DNA of 5,680 nucleotides from an uncultured Odoribacter sp. (GTDB lineage Bacteria; Bacteroidota; Bacteroidia; Bacteroidales; Marinifilaceae). Of the stretch, positions 5,504 to 5,680 are shown one piece after another. The DNA lies in NCBI GenBank assembly GCA_947039985.1, contig CAMRAP010000117.1, positions 1-5,680 on the forward strand, read 5' to 3'. The notes beneath the pieces were generated by a model. It saw nothing but the letters and a program-made list of their open reading frames with translations. It was not told the DNA's origin and made no database searches. Numbering within the stretch: position 1 is the stretch's first letter; every line of letters starts with the position of its first letter. Both the position numbers and the translations under genes were made by a program.

Positions 5504-5680
5504 TTATTCTTTATGTGAAGCCAAATCGGCTAACATAACATCTTTTGTATTTTCTGAAACGGTAAAGGTACTACCATCCTTAAAAGTGACAGTATAGGTA
5601 CCGTCTGTATTTTCTTTTTCTGAAATAGATAATTCGGCTGCCACTTCGATATCCTTTGGTGTAGCATACTGAGACTGAAA
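5504..5680 (-). CDS. C-terminal end of an unrecognised gene (5' part outside window)
   Basis: The - strand frame is open from the right edge (codon at 5680-5678) to TAA at 5506-5504, giving 58 residues. The visible part is acidic and rich in Thr/Ser, with a likely beta-hairpin pattern (GTYTVTFKDGSTFTV), ending in LADLASHKE. The stop lies just before the ribosome site of the secreted-protein gene, so the pair is likely co-transcribed. The beta-rich, Thr-rich character and the neighbour hint at an exported protein, but no signal sequence is visible and no family is recognised. Coding status rests on the uninterrupted frame, its composition and the tight spacing. Confidence 0.55.
   Translation of the reverse strand, partial: FQSQYATPKDIEVAAELSISEKENTDGTYTVTFKDGSTFTVSENTKDVMLADLASHKE

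Noticed and set aside
1..5680. Element ends, integrase, CRISPR array, tRNA or rRNA gene, or riboswitch
   Set aside because: None was seen on either strand: no repeat-spacer array, tRNA-like cloverleaf, recombinase motif or known leader structure could be recognised.

Overview
The window is a piece of an integrative and conjugative element (or a closely related mobilizable element) of the Tn1549/CTn type found in Clostridia and other low-GC Firmicutes. The AT-rich sequence, strong AAGGAGG-type ribosome sites, and the set helicase tail, CD1845-type membrane protein, MobC, MobA/VirD2 relaxase in that order all point this way. No integrase, att site or chromosomal gene is visible, so the element's ends lie outside the window.

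Bases 1-4035 carry four backbone genes on the + strand. The C-terminal part of a very large SNF2-type helicase protein ends at 1751 and is closed by a strong terminator (1765-1813). A small membrane protein of the CD1845 family follows (1897-2184), then a compact GAAA-loop terminator (2209-2237). The mobilization pair comes next: MobC (2259-2600) and the relaxase (2629-4035), 28 bp apart. MobC and the relaxase should act together at the origin of transfer, MobC helping to bind and melt DNA and the relaxase nicking one strand.

Bases 4036 to about 4215 are full of inverted and direct repeats and lie directly behind the relaxase gene. This is the best oriT candidate in the window. The flanking accessory genes approach it on the opposite strand.

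Bases 4089-5680 hold accessory genes, all on the - strand. In transcription order they are the end of an unrecognised gene (5680-5504), a 92-residue secreted aromatic-rich protein (5488-5210), a terminator hairpin (5195-5157), an unrecognised 154-residue helical protein (5119-4655), and a 186-residue protein with a Spo0A C-terminal-like DNA-binding domain but no receiver domain (4649-4089). The last two genes are 5 bp apart and probably translationally coupled. The final third of the Spo0A-like frame runs through the oriT-like DNA, so one stretch appears to serve as both a transfer site and a coding tail. The 154-aa/Spo0A-like pair facing the mob genes is the least explained part of the window. 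No stretch over 300 bases lacks a gene.
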